The notes below the pieces were generated by a model. The model was given only the letters and a program-made list of their open reading frames with translations, made no database searches and was not told where the DNA came from. A program made the translations under genes and the position numbers. A DNA stretch of 64,000 bases. Origin: Oxalobacteraceae sp. CFBP 13730 (lineage in GTDB: Bacteria; Pseudomonadota; Gammaproteobacteria; Burkholderiales; Burkholderiaceae_D). The stretch covers positions 744,001 to 808,000 of the forward strand of contig JACYUQ010000004.1 of the NCBI GenBank assembly GCA_014841835.1, read 5' to 3'. Below, piece by piece: positions 60,780-64,000 of this stretch; within the stretch, counting starts at the first letter, position 1, and the number at the start of each line of letters is the position of its first letter.

Positions 60780-62582
60780 ATGTCCACCATGCGTACCAAT
60801 TACTGCGGCCTCGTCACCGAGGAACTGCTGGGCCAAACCGTCAGCCTGTGCGGCTGGGTGCACCGCCGCCGCGACCACGGCGGGGTGATCTTCATCGACC
60901 TGCGCGACCGCGAAGGCCTGGTGCAGGTGGTCTGCCATCCGGACAACGCCGCCGTCTTCAAGGCAGCCGAGCACGTGCGTAATGAGTATTGCCTGCGCAT
61001 CGTCGGCACCGTGACCAACCGTCTGGCCGGTACCGTCAACGCCAACCTGGCGTCGGGCAAGATCGAAGTGACCGCGACCGAAGTCGAAGTGCTCAACGCC
61101 TCGGTGCCGGTGCCGTTCCAGCTGGACGACGACAACCTGTCGGAAACCACCCGCCTGACGCACCGCGTGCTCGACCTGCGCCGCGGCCAGATGCAGCACA
61201 ACCTGAAGCTGCGTTACAAGGTCTCGATGGAAGTGCGCAAGTACCTCGACAACCTGGGCTTCATCGACATCGAAACCCCGATGCTGACCAAGTCGACCCC
61301 GGAAGGCGCGCGCGACTACCTGGTGCCGTCGCGTGTCAACGCGGGCAACTTCTTCGCGCTGCCGCAGTCGCCGCAGCTGTTCAAGCAGCTGCTGATGGTC
61401 GCCAACTTCGACCGTTACTACCAGATCACCAAGTGCTTCCGCGACGAAGACCTGCGCGCTGACCGCCAGCCTGAATTCACCCAGATCGACTGCGAAACCT
61501 CGTTCCTGACCGAGCAAGAGATCCGCGACATGTTCGAAGAAATGATGCGCGTCGTGTTCAAGAACACGACCGGCATCGAACTGCCGAACCCGTTCCCGGT
61601 GATGGACTTCGCCACCGCGATGGCGATGTACGGTTCGGACAAGCCGGACATGCGCGTCAAGCTCGAATTCACTGAACTGACCGAGCTGATGAAGACAGTC
61701 GAGTTCAAGGTGTTCAACAGCGCCGCCAACCTGCCGAACGGCCGTGTGGTCGGCATGCGCGTGCCGCAGGGCGGCTCGATGCCACGCTCCGAGATCGACG
61801 CCTACACCCAGTTCGTCGCGATCTACGGCGCCCGTGGCCTGGCGTACATCAAGGTCAACGAGAAAGCCAAGGGCCGTGACGGCCTGCAGTCGCCGATCGT
61901 CAAGAACCTGTCCGACGAGGTGCTGGCGCAAATCCTGGAACTGACGGGCGCACAAGACGGCGACCTGATCTTCTTCGGCGCCGACAAGGCCAAGGTCGTC
62001 AACGACGCCTTGGGCGCGCTGCGCGTGAAGATCGGCCACTCGGAGTTTGGCAAGAAGGCCGGCCTGTTCGACGATGTCTGGTCGCCGCTGTGGGTGATCG
62101 ACTTCCCGATGTTCGAGTACGACGAAGACGGCGATCGCTGGACCGCGACCCACCACCCGTTCACGGCCCCGAAAGACGGCCACGAAGACATGCTCGAAAC
62201 CAATCCGGGCGCCTGCATCGCCAAGGCCTACGACATGGTCCTGAACGGTTGGGAACTGGGCGGCGGTTCGATCCGTATCCACCGCGAAGAAGTCCAGAGC
62301 AAGGTGTTCCGCGCGCTGAAGATCGACGCCGAAGAAGCGCAGCTCAAGTTCGGCTTCCTGCTGGATGCGCTGCAATATGGCGCGCCGCCGCACGGTGGCC
62401 TGGCCTTCGGTCTGGATCGCCTGATCACGCTGATGACGGGTTCCGAGTCGATCCGCGACGTGATCGCGTTCCCGAAAACCCAGCGCGCACAGTGCTTGCT
62501 GACCAATGCACCGTCCGAAGTCGACGAGAAGCAATTGAAAGAGCTGCACATCCGCCTGCGTAACGAGCCAAAGGTCGCGTAA
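60780..62582 (+). CDS. aspS: Aspartyl-tRNA synthetase
   Basis: AspS charges tRNA-Asp (and tRNA-Asn in organisms that lack AsnS). The 600-residue class II enzyme has the N-terminal OB-fold (VSLCGWVHRRRDHGGVIFIDLRD without gap), motif 2 FRDEDLRADRQPEFTQID, a bacterial GAD insertion (about 290-420) and motif 3 GLAFGLDRL. It precedes nudB; the aspS stop overlaps a possible upstream nudB ATG (62582). Confidence 0.98.
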   Translation: MSTMRTNYCGLVTEELLGQTVSLCGWVHRRRDHGGVIFIDLRDREGLVQVVCHPDNAAVFKAAEHVRNEYCLRIVGTVTNRLAGTVNANLASGKIEVTATEVEVLNASVPVPFQLDDDNLSETTRLTHRVLDLRRGQMQHNLKLRYKVSMEVRKYLDNLGFIDIETPMLTKSTPEGARDYLVPSRVNAGNFFALPQSPQLFKQLLMVANFDRYYQITKCFRDEDLRADRQPEFTQIDCETSFLTEQEIRDMFEEMMRVVFKNTTGIELPNPFPVMDFATAMAMYGSDKPDMRVKLEFTELTELMKTVEFKVFNSAANLPNGRVVGMRVPQGGSMPRSEIDAYTQFVAIYGARGLAYIKVNEKAKGRDGLQSPIVKNLSDEVLAQILELTGAQDGDLIFFGADKAKVVNDALGALRVKIGHSEFGKKAGLFDDVWSPLWVIDFPMFEYDEDGDRWTATHHPFTAPKDGHEDMLETNPGACIAKAYDMVLNGWELGGGSIRIHREEVQSKVFRALKIDAEEAQLKFGFLLDALQYGAPPHGGLAFGLDRLITLMTGSESIRDVIAFPKTQRAQCLLTNAPSEVDEKQLKELHIRLRNEPKVA

Positions 62583-62638
62583 TGGTCGGCGGGGAAGGTG
62601 GCCTGGCTGCCGACCCCGCCTTCCTGCTTCGCCTGCCC

Positions 62639-63094
62639 ATGCAAGCCTACAAGATCCCTGAATCGGTGCTGGTCGTCATCCACACGTCCGAGCTGGACGT
62701 GCTGGTGATCGAACGCGCCGGTCAGCCGGGCTTCTGGCAATCGGTCACCGGCTCGCTCGATCGTCTCGACGAGCCGCTGCTGGACACGGCAGCGCGCGAA
62801 CTGTTCGAAGAGACCGGCATCCGGGCTGACGGCGAACAGATCGTCCTGTGTGACTGGCAGTTATCCAATATCTACGAGATCTACCCCCTCTGGCGCCACC
62901 GCTACGCCCCTGGCGTCACGCAAAACACCGAGCACGTGTTTTCTGTCTGCGTGCCACGCGACACCTCCATCATCCTCAGTCCGCGCGAGCACATCGCCCA
63001 CGCCTGGCTGCCTTACCTGGAAGCGGCCGATCGCTGCTTCTCGGCCTCGAACGCAGAAGCCATTCTTCAACTGCCTCGCCAGTTGGCAAGATGA
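62639..63094 (+). CDS. nudB: Dihydroneopterin triphosphate diphosphatase (NUDIX)
   Basis: NudB removes pyrophosphate from dihydroneopterin triphosphate in folate synthesis. The 151-residue protein starts MQAYKIPESVLVVIHT and has the NUDIX box from GSLDRLDEPLLDTAARELFEETGI with the REL-x-EE core. I chose ATG 62639 because it gives the usual length; ATG 62582 overlaps the aspS stop (TAATG) and would add 19 residues. aspS-nudB is a conserved pair. Confidence 0.9.
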   Translation: MQAYKIPESVLVVIHTSELDVLVIERAGQPGFWQSVTGSLDRLDEPLLDTAARELFEETGIRADGEQIVLCDWQLSNIYEIYPLWRHRYAPGVTQNTEHVFSVCVPRDTSIILSPREHIAHAWLPYLEAADRCFSASNAEAILQLPRQLAR

Positions 63095-63192
63095 TTTCTG
63101 AAAGAAAATAAAATTTCTCCAAAGAAGCATTTTTGCAGTAAATCATCATTGAAAATTGCTCCTTCAAAGCAATAAAATGACGTTTTGCAGCA

Positions 63193-63214
63193 AAAGTACG
63201 TAAGTGCTTTTTTT
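63193..63214 (+). terminator. Weak terminator-like hairpin after nudB
   Basis: A 7-bp stem AAAGTAC / GTGCTTT (one G-U pair) with a GTAA loop and a tail of T; 98 bases after the nudB stop. Confidence 0.4.
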
Positions 63215-63357
63215 AATTTCGCTCTGTTCGCTGGCACTCACATACACGCGGAAAAGTAGACTTCCTCCTATGAAGATACATTTGGCGACATGTGACGACA
63301 TGTTTCAGGAGTGAATTAAATATGCTTGACCAGGCAAGGACACCATATATTCCACGG

Positions 63358-63386
63358 TTGACAGTCATAATTCAGTAGACTAAGGT
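63358..63386 (+). promoter_or_regulatory. Candidate sigma-70 promoter of the small protein gene
   Basis: A perfect TTGACA (63358-63363), 17-base spacer and a poor -10 TAAGGT (63381-63386); 63 bases upstream of ATG 63450. Confidence 0.4.
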
Positions 63387-63449
63387 CATCAGTTCACCCA
63401 GTGTGAATTTTTGATCTGCAACTTTTAAGTGGATGATTCTGAGAGAAAA

Positions 63450-63659
63450 ATGGATAACTTCAAACTGAATAGCGACAAGAAAGTAAAAGCAATCACTCTC
63501 GGTGACGATTGCATCTATATCGACCTGATGGATGGTCTGCGCCTGTGCGGCCCGATGGCGCCACGCTCGCAAAAGGACGAGGCTGCTGCGCATCGTCCGC
63601 GCCGCATGATCGTTTCGGGCCACGAAGCGGTGTACGACCAGGCGCACGCCATCGCCTGA
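63450..63659 (+). CDS. Small uncharacterised protein, weakly DUF2442-like
   Basis: A 69-residue protein. The first half, KVKAITLGDDCIYIDLMDGLRLCGPM, is a three-strand pattern like the DUF2442 domain found in toxin-antitoxin-linked and stand-alone small proteins; the second half is charged (APRSQKDEAAAHRPRRM). GAGAGA lies just before ATG 63450, while the frame opens at GTG 63429. No partner gene is adjacent. It may instead be an orphan of this lineage. Confidence 0.55.
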   Translation: MDNFKLNSDKKVKAITLGDDCIYIDLMDGLRLCGPMAPRSQKDEAAAHRPRRMIVSGHEAVYDQAHAIA

Positions 63660-63792
63660 AAGTCATTTGCCACTGTTGGTTTCGAAAAAGAGTGCGATGG
63701 TCAGCAACCTGCCGAACGCGCCAGCGCCCCCCGAGGCGCACGATTGGGCCCGTTTCACGAGAACGGCGGTCCGATCCGGGTAGAATGTTCCC

Positions 63793-64000
63793 ATGAAAAT
63801 TCGTGTGGCTACCTACAACATTCACAAGGGCGTCTCCTCTCTGCGCAGCACGCCCCGCGTGATCGCACTGAAGAAAGCGATCGCTGAATTCGACGCCAAT
63901 GTCGTCTTCCTGCAAGAAGTCCAGGGCCGGCACGACCGGCACCAGGCACGCTTCGGCAAGGAAGATCGCGGCCATCGGCACTGGCCTGAAACGGCCCAGT
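63793..64000 (+). CDS. Endonuclease/exonuclease/phosphatase family protein, 5' part
   Basis: The first 69 codons of a gene that runs off the window. MKIRVATYNIHKGVSS and VVFLQEVQGRH are the EEP-fold active-site motifs (Asn in TYNIHKG, metal-binding Glu in LQEV). In Betaproteobacteria a gene of this kind lies before a cardiolipin synthase gene, but the downstream region is not in the window. Confidence 0.85.
   Translation, partial: MKIRVATYNIHKGVSSLRSTPRVIALKKAIAEFDANVVFLQEVQGRHDRHQARFGKEDRGHRHWPETAQ

Larger units (their letters stand above)
63095..63449. other. 355-base AT-rich intergenic region after nudB
   Basis: Clearly less GC-rich than the rest of the window. It holds a weak terminator-like stem at 63193-63214 (AAAGTAC-GTAA-GTGCTTT then TTTT) and a candidate promoter at 63358-63386. 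An 18-codon frame at 63322 is too short to call. Confidence 0.5.

Noticed and set aside
63322..63378. An 18-codon frame with a GGAG upstream, as a leader peptide
   Set aside because: Too short and without any regulatory sign such as codon runs or attenuator stems.

Overview
The window looks like a chromosomal segment from a GC-rich betaproteobacterium of the Burkholderiales, most likely Oxalobacteraceae (Massilia or a close relative). This is judged from gene content and order: ilvA-queF, hprK beside ptsN and rapZ, ubiE-Tim44-ubiJ-ubiB-fmdB-DUF502-aspS, a DUF3683-type FAD/Fe-S oxidoreductase, and a PEP-CTERM protein. No rRNA, CRISPR array, prophage or transposase was seen; one tRNA (Gln, TTG) is present.

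Region by region. 0.1-3 kb: a fused aroK-aroB frame and dgt. 3-7.5 kb (minus strand): a DUF3224 protein, then a tight mutM-dynamin-mutY operon. 7.6-18 kb: a TPR lipoprotein, lolB, ispE, tRNA-Gln, prs, rplY, pth, a DUF3857/transglutaminase-fold protein, a patatin-like protein and ychF. 18-25.6 kb: an orphan SF1B helicase, a MOSC protein, a diguanylate cyclase and a Kef-type antiporter. 25.7-31.2 kb: the kdsD-kdsC-lptC-lptA-lptB-rpoN-hpf operon. 31.2-34 kb: three extra genes. 34-36.5 kb: ptsN-hprK-rapZ on the opposite strand. 36.9-46 kb: ilvA-queF, yqaA, DUF1272, a flavin reductase, the giant FAD/Fe-S protein, HIT and DUF971. 55.2-64 kb: ubiE, Tim44-like, ubiJ, ubiB, fmdB, DUF502, aspS, nudB, a small protein and the start of an EEP-family gene.

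The most interesting part is 46.0-54.7 kb, an accessory island placed between DUF971 and ubiE, which I expect to be neighbours in relatives. It holds a PEP-CTERM protein, a cold-shock protein, five co-oriented genes for exported proteins, and an NtrC-type sigma-54 activator. The five genes encode a 707-residue Asn/Thr- then Gly/Ala-rich protein, a 133-residue protein, a periplasmic C39 peptidase, a 170-residue protein, and an outer-membrane barrel with an N-terminal coiled coil. The layout resembles the Pseudomonas Fap functional-amyloid system (FapD is C39-like; FapF is a coiled-coil-plus-barrel exporter), but the structural proteins are unlike FapB/FapC. All three candidate substrates carry an Arg-Gly-Gly motif near their N-terminus, a plausible C39 cleavage site. 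The PEP-CTERM gene and the fap-like operon each have a -24/-12 sigma-54 promoter of the same variant (TGGCATG-N4-[G/C]TGCT). I infer one extracellular-matrix regulon run by the island's own activator together with RpoN, encoded 16-23 kb away in this same window.

Starts were adjusted from the longest open frames where family length or a ribosome-binding site argued for it. All assignments were made by reading motifs; no database search was run.
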